From assembly GCF_005884405.1 (NCBI RefSeq), contig NZ_VCAO01000001.1, positions 738,304 through 802,303 of the forward strand: DNA of 64,000 nucleotides. Direction: 5' to 3'. Under the pieces are notes generated by a model that saw only the letters and a list, made by a program, of their open reading frames with translations, searched no databases and had not been told where the DNA came from. This document shows positions 27,187 to 35,005 of this stretch, piece by piece. Source of the DNA: Qipengyuania marisflavi (lineage in GTDB: Bacteria > Pseudomonadota > Alphaproteobacteria > Sphingomonadales > Sphingomonadaceae). How positions within the stretch are numbered: the first letter of the stretch is position 1; the number at the start of each line of letters is the position of its first letter. The translations under genes were made by a program, and so were the position numbers.

Positions 27187-27647
27187 CAGATGCGCTGGAC
27201 GCGCTGATGGCCGTGATGGAGGCATCTTTCGATCCGCATTGGCGCGAGGCATGGACCCGCCGCCAGGTCGCCGATTCACTGTGTATGCCGCACACCTATA
27301 CTATTCTGGCCGGTGAAGATGGCGGACCCTGGCGCGAGGAAGAGCCCGCTGCCGGTTTCGTCTTGGCGCGGCGCGCACCGGGCGAGGTTGAATTGTTACT
27401 GGTCGCGGTGCGGCCTGAACTTCGCGGGCGCGGAATTGGCCAAGCGTTGATCGAACGCTTTTTCCAAAGCGCGCGCGAATCGAACGCCGACCGCGTCTTC
27501 CTGGAAATGCGAGCAGGAAATCCCGCTGAACGGCTTTACTGCGAGCTGGGATTCCAGCCGATCGGTACTCGCAAGGACTATTATCGGGCGCTGGATGGGA
27601 CGCTGATCGACGCCATTACCTTCGGCAAGGTCTTTAAAAGCGACTGA
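27183..27647 (+). CDS. rimI: GNAT N-acetyltransferase, RimI-like
   Basis: A 154-residue acetyltransferase. LLLVAVRPELRGRGIGQALIERF holds the acetyl-CoA pyrophosphate loop (RGRGIG), and VFLEMRAGNPAERLYCELGFQPIGTRKDYY is the usual C-terminal half of ribosomal protein S18 alanine acetyltransferase. Coupling to tsaB (ATGA overlap) is the common bacterial arrangement. The N-terminal portion is somewhat divergent, so the acceptor protein is inferred. Confidence 0.88.
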   Translation: MTDALDALMAVMEASFDPHWREAWTRRQVADSLCMPHTYTILAGEDGGPWREEEPAAGFVLARRAPGEVELLLVAVRPELRGRGIGQALIERFFQSARESNADRVFLEMRAGNPAERLYCELGFQPIGTRKDYYRALDGTLIDAITFGKVFKSD

Positions 27648-27666
27648 TTTCCCCCAGATTCTGCAA

Positions 27667-27696
27667 TTGCACTAAGAAAAATGTCGGATTTATACA
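27667..27696 (+). promoter_or_regulatory. Candidate sigma70-like promoter of mucR
   Basis: TTGCAC at 27667-27672 and TATACA at 27691-27696 are separated by 18 bases in an AT-rich stretch that is unusual for this genome. MucR-type regulators typically bind AT-rich promoters including their own, so this is a likely autoregulated site. Start near 27703, leader about 55 bases. Confidence 0.5.
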
Positions 27697-27713
27697 ATTC
27701 ACAGTCGACAAAC

Positions 27714-27744
27714 CCCTCGCCATCCAATAAAAGGACGGTGAGGG
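27714..27744 (+). promoter_or_regulatory. Leader hairpin covering the mucR ribosome-binding site
   Basis: Bases 27714-27725 pair with 27733-27744 over 12 positions with one mismatch and one G-U, leaving the loop AATAAAA. The right arm contains the first part of the GAGGGAG Shine-Dalgarno (27740-27746) of mucR, ten bases before its ATG. Formation of the hairpin should limit ribosome access. This is structure read from sequence; no family is recognised. Confidence 0.55.
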
Positions 27745-27756
27745 AGTATCGAAAGA

Positions 27757-28197
27757 ATGGATTCCATGGAAACTGACATCGCAGAAATGCTGATTACGTT
27801 AACATCTGACATTGTTGCCGCGCATGTGAGCAATAACAATGTTGCGGTGGAAGACGTTCCGACGCTGATTACCAACACTTATTCCGCGCTCGCGGGCCTG
27901 GGCGGCGAAGGCAATGCTGCCGAAGCACTGCCCGATCCGGCGGTTTCGGTTCGTGCATCGATCAAGAAAGATCACATCGTCTGCCTCGACTGCGGCAAGA
28001 AGATGAAGATGCTGAAACGCCACCTCTCGACAGAGCATGATATGACCCCCGACGAATATCGCGCACGCTGGAGCCTGGGCGGCGACTATCCGATGGTTGC
28101 CCCGGAATATGCCGAAACCCGCCGCGACCTCGCGGTGAAAATCGGCCTGGGCCGCAAGCCGGGCCAGAAGCGCGGGCGGAAGAAGAAAACCGCCTGA
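27757..28197 (+). CDS. mucR: MucR/Ros family zinc-finger transcriptional regulator
   Basis: A 146-residue DNA-binding regulator. The Ros/MucR zinc finger is CLDCGKKMKMLKRHLSTEH, near residues 75-95, followed by MTPDEYRARWSLGGDYPMVAPEYAETRRDLAVKIGLG. The protein ends in a basic RKPGQKRGRKKK tail. Family members control exopolysaccharide, motility and cell-cycle genes and silence AT-rich promoters. ATG 27757 is preceded by GAGGGAG inside a hairpin; a second ATG at 27766 would shorten it by three residues. A terminator follows at 28221. Confidence 0.94.
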   Translation: MDSMETDIAEMLITLTSDIVAAHVSNNNVAVEDVPTLITNTYSALAGLGGEGNAAEALPDPAVSVRASIKKDHIVCLDCGKKMKMLKRHLSTEHDMTPDEYRARWSLGGDYPMVAPEYAETRRDLAVKIGLGRKPGQKRGRKKKTA

Positions 28198-28220
28198 ACA
28201 CGCCGATAACTTGAGAAGAG

Positions 28221-28253
28221 CGCCCCGCCCCCCTATGGGTCCGGGGCGTTTTT
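28221..28253 (+). terminator. Rho-independent terminator after mucR
   Basis: CGCCCCG (28221-28227) pairs with CGGGGCG (28242-28248), and TTTTT follows directly. The loop of 14 bases can partly pair further. It separates mucR from fur, although fur's GTG lies only 18 bases beyond, so some readthrough or a promoter within the hairpin region is needed for fur. Confidence 0.75.
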
Positions 28254-28271
28254 CGTTTCGCGGAGACTTGG

Positions 28272-28694
28272 GTGCAGCAAAAGATCGATCTTGAACAATT
28301 GTGCGCCGACAAGGGTCTGCGAATAACCGAGCAGCGCCGGGTGATCGCGCGCGTCCTGTCGGAAAGCGAAGACCACCCCGATGTCGAAATGCTGCACAGC
28401 CGTGCCAGCGCCATCGATCCCAAGATCTCGATCGCCACAGTCTATCGGACAGTGCGTTTGTTCGAAGAAGCAGGCATCCTCGACCGCCATGATTTTGGCG
28501 ACGGCCGCGCCCGGTACGAAGCCGCGCCCGAGGCGCATCACGATCATCTGATCGATGTCGAAACCGGCAAGGTGGTCGAATTCGTCGACCCCGAACTGGA
28601 AGCCTTGCAGAAGCAGATTGCCGAGAAGCTGGGATACCGCCTCGTCGATCACCGGATGGAACTCTACGGTGTCCGGCTTGACCGCGAAGGCTGA
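28272..28694 (+). CDS. fur: Ferric uptake regulator family protein
   Basis: A 140-residue metal-dependent repressor. The winged-helix domain has GLRITEQRRVIARVL and SIATVYRTVRLFEEAGIL. The metal site includes HHDHLIDVETGKVVEF. The structural CxxC seen in enterobacterial Fur is absent, as is normal in alphaproteobacterial Fur/Mur, so iron versus manganese response cannot be assigned. Start is GTG 28272 with GGAG seven bases upstream. plsC follows on the same strand. Confidence 0.9.
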   Translation: MQQKIDLEQLCADKGLRITEQRRVIARVLSESEDHPDVEMLHSRASAIDPKISIATVYRTVRLFEEAGILDRHDFGDGRARYEAAPEAHHDHLIDVETGKVVEFVDPELEALQKQIAEKLGYRLVDHRMELYGVRLDREG

Positions 28695-28722
28695 CCGCGA
28701 CGGCCAGCTGCGTGTCGACGCG

Positions 28723-29559
28723 ATGCATGGGGCGACCACGCCGCTATCCGTCATGGGATGGTTGCGGTTTGCGCTGCGTCTGGTGGGGATCATCGCCCTG
28801 CTGATCGTCTTCGTGCCGCTGCACTATCTGTACCGCGTTTTTGCCTATGGATCACCCTTCCCGATGTGGTTTCTGGGCCTGACCGCGCGGGTGATCGGCG
28901 CGCGTGTCGAGCGGGTCGGCACTCCGCTGCGCCGCGACGTATTTTTCATCTCCAATCACGTTTCATGGATCGACATTCTGGCGCTGGCGGGCGCGAGCGG
29001 CACCGCATTCGTTGCCAAGTGGGAGCTGAGCCAGGTTCCGGTCATCGGCTGGCTGTGCACGCTCAACCGCACCGTTTTCGTCAAGCGCGAGAACCGCATG
29101 GGCGTGGCCGAACAGATCAATGCACTGCGTGAGGCTTTGCAGGACAATTGGTCTGTGACAGTGTTCCCCGAAGGAACGACAACTGACGGCCATTCTCTGC
29201 TGCCGTTCAAATCCTCGATGCTGTCCGTCCTCGAACCGCCGCCTGCTGGCGTAATGGTCCAGCCCGTGCTGATGGATTATGGCGAAGCTGCTGAGGAAAT
29301 CGGTTGGATCGGCAATGAAAACGGCCCGAACAATGGCCGCCGGGTGCTGGGCCGACAGGGCACATTCCGCCTGCGCATCCATTTCCTCGAACCGTTCAGC
29401 CCCGCTGACTTCCCCGGCCGCAAGGCAATCGCCGCCCGCGCACGAGAGGCGATCGAGAACGAATTGCTGGCATCGCTGGGCAAGCCCTTGCGCAGTTTCG
29501 CGCATACGGTGGCGGCGGTGCGGTACGAGCCGGACAAGCCTGACACGCCGGAAAGCTAA
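28723..29559 (+). CDS. 1-acyl-sn-glycerol-3-phosphate acyltransferase family protein
   Basis: A 278-residue inner-membrane lysophospholipid acyltransferase. One strong hydrophobic segment (about residues 10-35) precedes the catalytic NHVSWID (HX4D) block. FPEGTTTDG is the glycerol-phosphate-binding motif. It probably makes phosphatidic acid or ornithine-lipid precursors. The start is uncertain: ATG 28723 is used, but GTG 28669, inside fur, and ATG 28753 are possible and none has a clear ribosome site. Its stop overlaps the convergent LysR gene stop. Confidence 0.88.
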   Translation: MHGATTPLSVMGWLRFALRLVGIIALLIVFVPLHYLYRVFAYGSPFPMWFLGLTARVIGARVERVGTPLRRDVFFISNHVSWIDILALAGASGTAFVAKWELSQVPVIGWLCTLNRTVFVKRENRMGVAEQINALREALQDNWSVTVFPEGTTTDGHSLLPFKSSMLSVLEPPPAGVMVQPVLMDYGEAAEEIGWIGNENGPNNGRRVLGRQGTFRLRIHFLEPFSPADFPGRKAIAARAREAIENELLASLGKPLRSFAHTVAAVRYEPDKPDTPES

Positions 29560-30440
29560 AGCCCGGCGCTGACCAGCCAATCATGGAACAGCCGCACGGG
29601 CCGTTCTTCCAGCGCGGTCGGTTTGCACACGAACCAATAGCTGTACGGGCTTTCAACCTCGACATCGAACAATCGCGCCAGCCGCTTGTCATGCGCGCGG
29701 GCGAGGTGGTCATCATGCATGATGGCGATGCCAAGGTTCTGTGCTGCGGCTTCGAGCATCAGCTGCCCTGAATCGAAGTGGTCAATGGCTACCGGTTCGA
29801 AATCGACCATCTCCATCTCGGCTTTCCACGCCACGAAGCTTTCAGGCAATTCGTTGTGGATCAGGAATGTCTGCTTCGCCAAGCGCGCAGGATCGGGCTC
29901 AGGACCAAGCGAGTCCGCCAGTTCCTGGCTACAGATCGCGTGCACCTTGTTATAATCCAGCCGCACCGCGTGCAGGCTGGTGCTCGGCCCGCGCGACAGG
30001 ATGATCGCGGCATCGAGCAGATCGCCCACCCGGTCCTCCAGATGCGCGCCGGTATCGATGTCGATATGCAGCAGCGGATGCTTGGCGCGCAATTCGGCCA
30101 GCCGCGGGAACAGCCGCTGTGTGCCAAACAGCGGCAAGACACCAAGGTGCAGCCGCAAGAGCGAGAGATTTTCCGACTGGCTTTCCACCGCGCGGGCCAG
30201 CGCCTCTAGCTGCGGATTGACCGCTTCGTAGAATGCATGACCATCGTCGGTCAGCTGCATCGCCTGCCGCGCGCGTGTGAACAGCTTCTTGCCGACGAAT
30301 TCTTCCAGATTGCCGATCCGCCGTGATAGCGCCGATGGGCTCAGCCCAAGCTCGTCCGCAGCCGCACGGGCGGAGCCGAGCCGGACGGTGCGCACGAAAG
30401 CTTCGAGCGCGCGGAGGGGAGGAAGCCGGCGGGTCGCCAT
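29556..30440 (-). CDS. LysR family transcriptional regulator, GcvA-like
   Basis: A 294-residue regulator. The N-terminal helix-turn-helix is LRALEAFVRTVRLGSARAAADELGLSPSALSRRIGNLEEFVGKKLFTR. The substrate-binding domain ends in YWFVCKPTALEERPVRLFHDWL, a C-terminal feature of the GcvA branch. Members often control a divergently placed operon, but none is present here; its 5' side faces corC on the same strand. The effector is unknown. Confidence 0.9.
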   Translation of the reverse strand: MATRRLPPLRALEAFVRTVRLGSARAAADELGLSPSALSRRIGNLEEFVGKKLFTRARQAMQLTDDGHAFYEAVNPQLEALARAVESQSENLSLLRLHLGVLPLFGTQRLFPRLAELRAKHPLLHIDIDTGAHLEDRVGDLLDAAIILSRGPSTSLHAVRLDYNKVHAICSQELADSLGPEPDPARLAKQTFLIHNELPESFVAWKAEMEMVDFEPVAIDHFDSGQLMLEAAAQNLGIAIMHDDHLARAHDKRLARLFDVEVESPYSYWFVCKPTALEERPVRLFHDWLVSAGL

Positions 30441-30508
30441 GCTGCGAACCTTGCAAGTGCGGGCCGCGCTTGTCGAGGATGAATTGCTATTTTCGCAACC
30501 AGCCGCGT

Positions 30509-31426
30509 CTAACTTGCCGCTGCGGTGTCATCCGGGGCGTGCAGCCGCAGCCGGGTAACGTGGCGTTCGTCACCGCCAGTCACTTCGATTTTCCACCCGC
30601 TCGAATGCTCCAGCACCGCGCCCACCTCGGGCACCTGCTGCGCCAGTACGAATGCCAGACCGCCCAGCGTGTCCACCGATTCGGCCACTTCGCCAAGCCG
30701 GGGATCGACCTGCTCCGCGACGTCATCCAGTTCGGCCCGCGCGTCGCAATCCCACATTCCGTCACCAATCGGCACGATCAGTTCTTCGGGGGCATCGTCA
30801 TGTTCGTCTTCGATATCGCCGACAATTTCCTCGACCAGATCCTCGATAGTGATCAGTCCGTCCGTGCCAGAGAACTCATCAAGCACGATGGCGAGGTGGA
30901 CGCGTTGCTGGCGCATATCGGCCAGCACATCAATGGCATTACGGGTTTGCGGGACATAGAGCGGCTGACGCATCAGCACGGTCCAGTCGGCCGGCGGCTC
31001 GTCCTGGCTCGCCAGAAAGGGGAAGATGTCCTTGATGTGGATCATCCCCACCACGCGGTCCAGCGTGTCGCGATAGACCGGCATCCGCGAATGGCCATGC
31101 TCGGCAAAGGACGCCACGACCTCGTCCCACGCGGCATCTGCCGACAGCGCCACAATCTCACCGCGCGGCACCGCTACATCGTCGGCATCATGCTCGCTGA
31201 AATGCAGGAGGTTGCGCAGCATCTGGCGCTCGACGCCCGACAGGTCGCCCTTGACGGCCTCGCTCTCCTCCTCGTCGCCATTTTCGACCTCATGCTCGTC
31301 GATAGCGTCCTCAAGCTGCGCACGGAGGGACCGGTCGCCGCTTTCGGGATCGAAAATTTTCCGGATTGCGAGCCACAGCCCGCCGCTACTGTCCGCATCT
31401 CCTGCGGGTGAATTAGTGTCGGCCAT
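30509..31426 (-). CDS. corC: CorC/HlyC family CBS-domain protein
   Basis: A 305-residue cytosolic protein lacking the DUF21 membrane domain. Two CBS domains (VPRGEIVALS..., VLMRQPLYVPQTRNAIDVLADMRQ...) are followed by a CorC_HlyC transporter-associated domain (GLAFVLAQQVPEVGAVLEHSSGWKIEVTGGDERHVTRLRL). Linked to magnesium and cobalt efflux in enterobacteria. It lies 20 bases after ybeY. The usual downstream neighbour lnt is absent; a LysR gene follows instead. Confidence 0.92.
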   Translation of the reverse strand: MADTNSPAGDADSSGGLWLAIRKIFDPESGDRSLRAQLEDAIDEHEVENGDEEESEAVKGDLSGVERQMLRNLLHFSEHDADDVAVPRGEIVALSADAAWDEVVASFAEHGHSRMPVYRDTLDRVVGMIHIKDIFPFLASQDEPPADWTVLMRQPLYVPQTRNAIDVLADMRQQRVHLAIVLDEFSGTDGLITIEDLVEEIVGDIEDEHDDAPEELIVPIGDGMWDCDARAELDDVAEQVDPRLGEVAESVDTLGGLAFVLAQQVPEVGAVLEHSSGWKIEVTGGDERHVTRLRLHAPDDTAAAS

Positions 31427-31446
31427 AGCCGCTTAACGCGCTCCTT

Positions 31447-31935
31447 CTAGTCGCGATCCCCATATGGGTCCGCAAGCCCCATGTGCGCAAGCGCTGTAAT
31501 CTCCAGCGCCTCCATATTTTCCGCCTGTGCGTCATCATTCACATGATCATGACCCGCCAGATGCAGCATTCCGTGGACCAGCAGATGCGCCGCGTGCTGC
31601 TCCAGCGTGATGCCCTTTTCCGCCGCCTCGCGCGCGCAGGTTTCATGCGCCAGCGCCAGATCGCCCAGCATTTCCGGCCCGCCCTCGCCCTCAAGCGCCG
31701 CCAGTTCTTCGCGCGTCAGCATTGGGAAGGACAGCACATTGGTGGGCTGGTCCTTGGCGCGCCATTCGCGGTTCAGCGTGCGGACTTCGGCATCGACGGT
31801 GAACAGGATGCTGGCAGACAGGCGCCGGTTGGCCAGCAGGGTCTCGACCCGCTCGGCCGCCTCATGCGCGCGTTCGGCCAGATCGGCCCAGTCACTGGTA
31901 CGCGGCCAACCGTCGATTTCGATATCCAGATCCAT
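31447..31935 (-). CDS. ybeY: Endoribonuclease YbeY
   Basis: A 162-residue zinc-dependent endoribonuclease involved in 16S rRNA maturation and ribosome quality control. HLLVHGMLHLAGHDH gives the three zinc-ligand histidines of the H3XH5XH motif, and LNREWRAKDQPTNVLSFP is the conserved N-terminal block. The ATG overlaps the phoH stop by one base (TAATG). The order phoH-ybeY-corC is conserved widely in proteobacteria. Confidence 0.95.
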   Translation of the reverse strand: MDLDIEIDGWPRTSDWADLAERAHEAAERVETLLANRRLSASILFTVDAEVRTLNREWRAKDQPTNVLSFPMLTREELAALEGEGGPEMLGDLALAHETCAREAAEKGITLEQHAAHLLVHGMLHLAGHDHVNDDAQAENMEALEITALAHMGLADPYGDRD

Positions 31936-32966
31936 TAAGGGTCCACACCTTCATAGGCTTCCACGATGCGCCCTACGATCGGGTGGCGCACCACATCAGC
32001 GGCGGTGAAGCGAATGGTGCCGAAGCCGTCCACCCCCTCCAGCTTGTCCACCGCATCAGCCAACCCGCTCATCCGGTCACCGCCGGGAATATCGACCTGA
32101 CGCGGATCGCCGCACACCACCATCCGGCTGTTCTGGCCAAAGCGGGTGAGAAACATCTTCATCTGTTCGCGCGTGGTGTTCTGCGCTTCGTCCAGAATCA
32201 CGAAGGCATCGGCCAGCGTGCGCCCGCGCATGAAGGCGATCGGCGCAATCTCGATCTCGCCAGAGGCCAGCCGCCGCTCCACCTGTTCGGGCGGCATGCA
32301 ATCATACAGCGCATCGTACAGCGGGCGCAGATAGGGATCGACCTTTTCCTTCATATCGCCGGGCAGAAAGCCAAGCTTCTCGCCCGCCTCCACGGCTGGA
32401 CGCGACAGGATCAGCCGCTGCACGCTGCCCGTAATCAGCTGCGCCACCGCCTGTGCGACCGCCACATAGGTCTTGCCGGTGCCTGCGGGGCCAAGCGCAA
32501 AGATGATATCGTCACGCACCAGACTGCGCATGTAATCGACCTGCATGGCACTGCGCGGCACGATGGTCTTGCGGCGGGTGCGGATCATGATCGGCGGGGC
32601 ATCGACCTTGCCAGAGATGATCCCTTCCAGCGTTGGCTCGTTCGACATGGCAATCAGCGCCTCGATGGCACCGGCATCAAGATCCTGTCCCTGAGCCAGC
32701 CGGTCATACATGGTGGTCAGCACATCGCGCGCGCGGGCAACCGCGTCCTCCGGCCCTTCCAGATGCAATTGGTCACCGCGGGCAGAGATAAACACGCCCA
32801 GCCGGTTTTCGACCTGCACCAGATTGGCATCGAATTGTCCGAACAACGCGCCCAGCAGGCTCTGGTTGTCGAAACTGACATCGATCTGCGCACGGCGCAC
32901 TTCGCGCTGCGGACTTGGCGGCGGGCTGAAGGGCCGATCGGCACTTCGTGCGGGTTTACGGGCCAT
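31935..32966 (-). CDS. ybeZ: PhoH-like ATPase (PhoH/YbeZ)
   Basis: A 343-residue nucleotide-binding protein that acts with YbeY in RNA metabolism. A KH-like N-terminal region (about 30-110) precedes the ATPase domain with Walker A GPAGTGKTYVAVAQA and Walker B FVILDEAQNTT. ATG 32966 has GAAAGGAG five bases upstream, one of the strongest ribosome sites in the window. It follows miaB after 91 bases, long enough for its own promoter. Confidence 0.94.
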   Translation of the reverse strand: MARKPARSADRPFSPPPSPQREVRRAQIDVSFDNQSLLGALFGQFDANLVQVENRLGVFISARGDQLHLEGPEDAVARARDVLTTMYDRLAQGQDLDAGAIEALIAMSNEPTLEGIISGKVDAPPIMIRTRRKTIVPRSAMQVDYMRSLVRDDIIFALGPAGTGKTYVAVAQAVAQLITGSVQRLILSRPAVEAGEKLGFLPGDMKEKVDPYLRPLYDALYDCMPPEQVERRLASGEIEIAPIAFMRGRTLADAFVILDEAQNTTREQMKMFLTRFGQNSRMVVCGDPRQVDIPGGDRMSGLADAVDKLEGVDGFGTIRFTAADVVRHPIVGRIVEAYEGVDP

Positions 32967-33057
32967 GCGCTCCTTTCGATCTGTGATTCGCAAATCTAGG
33001 CCCACATTGTCGCGGCGCAAGAGAGGCTGCGACAAGCCGGTGGAAAGCTGCGCGTAT

Positions 33058-34416
33058 TTATGTGGCGTGGGCGGGTATCAACACGCGCCCGGCCAGCGAA
33101 TTCGGCCCGGCCTCCATCAGTTCTGCCTGCACCAGATCGCCGATGGCGCAGTCCCCTTCGAACCACACCGATTGCAGCCAGGGCGATTTGCCCAGCCATT
33201 GGCCTTCGTGCTTGCCCTTGCGCTCGACCAGGACCTGACAGGTCTGTCCCACGCTGGCCTGATTGAAAGCGTGCTGGTCGCGGTTGAGCGCGGCTTGCAG
33301 GCGCTGGAGGCGTTCGTCCATGACTTCCATCGCCACCTGCCCTTCCATCGTCGCGGCGGGCGTGCCGGGGCGCGGCGAATATTTGAAGCTGAACGCCTGT
33401 GCATAGCCGACTGCATCGACCAGCTTCAGCGTCTCATCGAACTCGGCATCGGTTTCACCGGGGAAGCCAACGATGAAATCGCCGCTCAGCGCCAGATCGG
33501 GGCGGGCCTCGCGGAAGCGTTCGAGCAGGCGCAGATAGCTGTCCACCGTGTGGCTGCGGTTCATCGCCTTGAGCACGCGGTCGCTGCCCGCCTGCACCGG
33601 CAGATGCAGAAACGGCATCAGCTTCTCGATCTCGCCATGCGCCGCGATCAGCGCGTCATCCATGTCAGCGGGGTGGCTGGTGGTATAGCGGATGCGGGCA
33701 AGGCCATCGACCTTGGCTAGCGCGCGGATCAGCCCCGCCAGCCCGACTGCGCGGCCCTTGTCATCCTCGTCGCTCCACGCGCTGACGTTCTGGCCCAGCA
33801 GCGTGATTTCCTTCGCGCCCGCTTCGACCAGTTTCTGTGCTTCATTGACCAGGTCGCTGAACGGTCGGGAGATTTCCGCGCCGCGCGTATAGGGCACGAC
33901 GCAATAGGTGCAGAATTTGTCGCAGCCTTCCTGGATGGTCAGGAACGCGGCGGGTGCGCTTTTGCGGCCCCCTGCGTTTCTGGGCGGGAGGGCCGCGAAT
34001 TTGGCAATCGCGGGCATATCGGTGTCGGTCGCGCGTCCACCGGCCACCGCCAGTTCGAGCATTTCGGGCAGGCGGTGATAGGCCTGCGGGCCGACGACCA
34101 TGCTGACCGCCGGGCTGCGCGCCATGATCTCCTCACCCTCGGCCTGAGCGACGCAGCCAGCTACCGCGATCAGCGGCTGCTTGCCCGCCTTGCGCCCGGC
34201 CTTGGTGAGCCGCCCGACACGCGAATAGACCTTCTCCGCCGCTTTCTCGCGAATATGGCAAGTGTTCAGCACCACCAGATCGGCATCCTCGCCATCGGCA
34301 GCAGGCGCAATCCCACGCTCGGACAGCATTTCGCCCATCCGCTCGCCATCATAGACGTTCATCTGGCAGCCGAAGCTCTCGACCCGATAGGTCTTGGGGG
34401 GTGCCTCGGTGCTCAT
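33058..34416 (-). CDS. miaB: tRNA-2-methylthio-N6-dimethylallyladenosine synthase
   Basis: A 452-residue radical-SAM enzyme that methylthiolates A37 of tRNAs reading UNN codons. The N-terminal UPF0004 domain holds the auxiliary-cluster cysteines (SFGCQMN, NTCHIRE, VAGCVAQ). The radical SAM motif is GCDKFCTYCVVPYTRG (CxxxCxxC), and a TRAM domain ends the protein. ATG 34416 is chosen over an upstream in-frame ATG at 34452 that lies inside the isomerase gene. It is 13 bases downstream of that gene. Confidence 0.96.
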   Translation of the reverse strand: MSTEAPPKTYRVESFGCQMNVYDGERMGEMLSERGIAPAADGEDADLVVLNTCHIREKAAEKVYSRVGRLTKAGRKAGKQPLIAVAGCVAQAEGEEIMARSPAVSMVVGPQAYHRLPEMLELAVAGGRATDTDMPAIAKFAALPPRNAGGRKSAPAAFLTIQEGCDKFCTYCVVPYTRGAEISRPFSDLVNEAQKLVEAGAKEITLLGQNVSAWSDEDDKGRAVGLAGLIRALAKVDGLARIRYTTSHPADMDDALIAAHGEIEKLMPFLHLPVQAGSDRVLKAMNRSHTVDSYLRLLERFREARPDLALSGDFIVGFPGETDAEFDETLKLVDAVGYAQAFSFKYSPRPGTPAATMEGQVAMEVMDERLQRLQAALNRDQHAFNQASVGQTCQVLVERKGKHEGQWLGKSPWLQSVWFEGDCAIGDLVQAELMEAGPNSLAGRVLIPAHAT

Positions 34417-34429
34417 CGTTGTTCCGGAA

Positions 34430-34894
34430 TCAGGAAACGCTCGCGTTGGCAATCTTGCCCGGCTCGCGTGGCGGTTCGCCCTTGGGCAGCGCGTCGACGT
34501 GTTCCATGCCGCTCTCGACCTGGCCCCAGACGGTGTACTGCCCGTCGAGAAAATGGCTGTCGTCGAAGCAGATAAAGAACTGCGAATTGGCGCTGTCGGG
34601 CATCTGGCTGCGCGCCATCGAGCAGGTTCCGCGGGTGTGCGGTTCGGCGTTGAATTCGGCTTTGAGGTCAGGCTTGTCGCTGCCGCTCATGCCGGTGCCG
34701 GTCGGGTCGCCGCCCTGCGCCATGAAGCCGGGGATCACGCGGTGGAACACCACGCCATCGTAGAACCCGTCTTTGGCAAGCTCGGTTATCCGCGCAACAT
34801 GGCCGGGGGCCAGATCGGGGCGCAGCTTGATGACGACATCGCCGCCTTTGCCATCGCCGCAATCCAGGGTGAGTGTGAGTTTATCGCCTGACAT
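34430..34894 (-). CDS. Peptidylprolyl isomerase, cyclophilin type (cytoplasmic)
   Basis: A 154-residue cyclophilin catalysing prolyl cis-trans isomerisation. VVFHRVIPGFMAQGGDPTGTG is the active-site signature with the catalytic Arg, and NSQFFICF follows. There is no signal peptide. ATG 34894 has AAGGAG at a good distance. The same frame stays open for 558 more codons upstream, but that stretch is only the antisense of mgtE. It is probably co-transcribed with miaB. Confidence 0.95.
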   Translation of the reverse strand: MSGDKLTLTLDCGDGKGGDVVIKLRPDLAPGHVARITELAKDGFYDGVVFHRVIPGFMAQGGDPTGTGMSGSDKPDLKAEFNAEPHTRGTCSMARSQMPDSANSQFFICFDDSHFLDGQYTVWGQVESGMEHVDALPKGEPPREPGKIANASVS

Positions 34895-35005
34895 TTGTGA
34901 TCTCCTTGAAGGGTTGCGGGCCGATATAGGGATTGTGCGGCCTGTGTCACCCCGCAGCGGCCCCGCTGGTCTTGATTTTGATCGGGCACCGCCTAGAGCG
35001 ACGCC

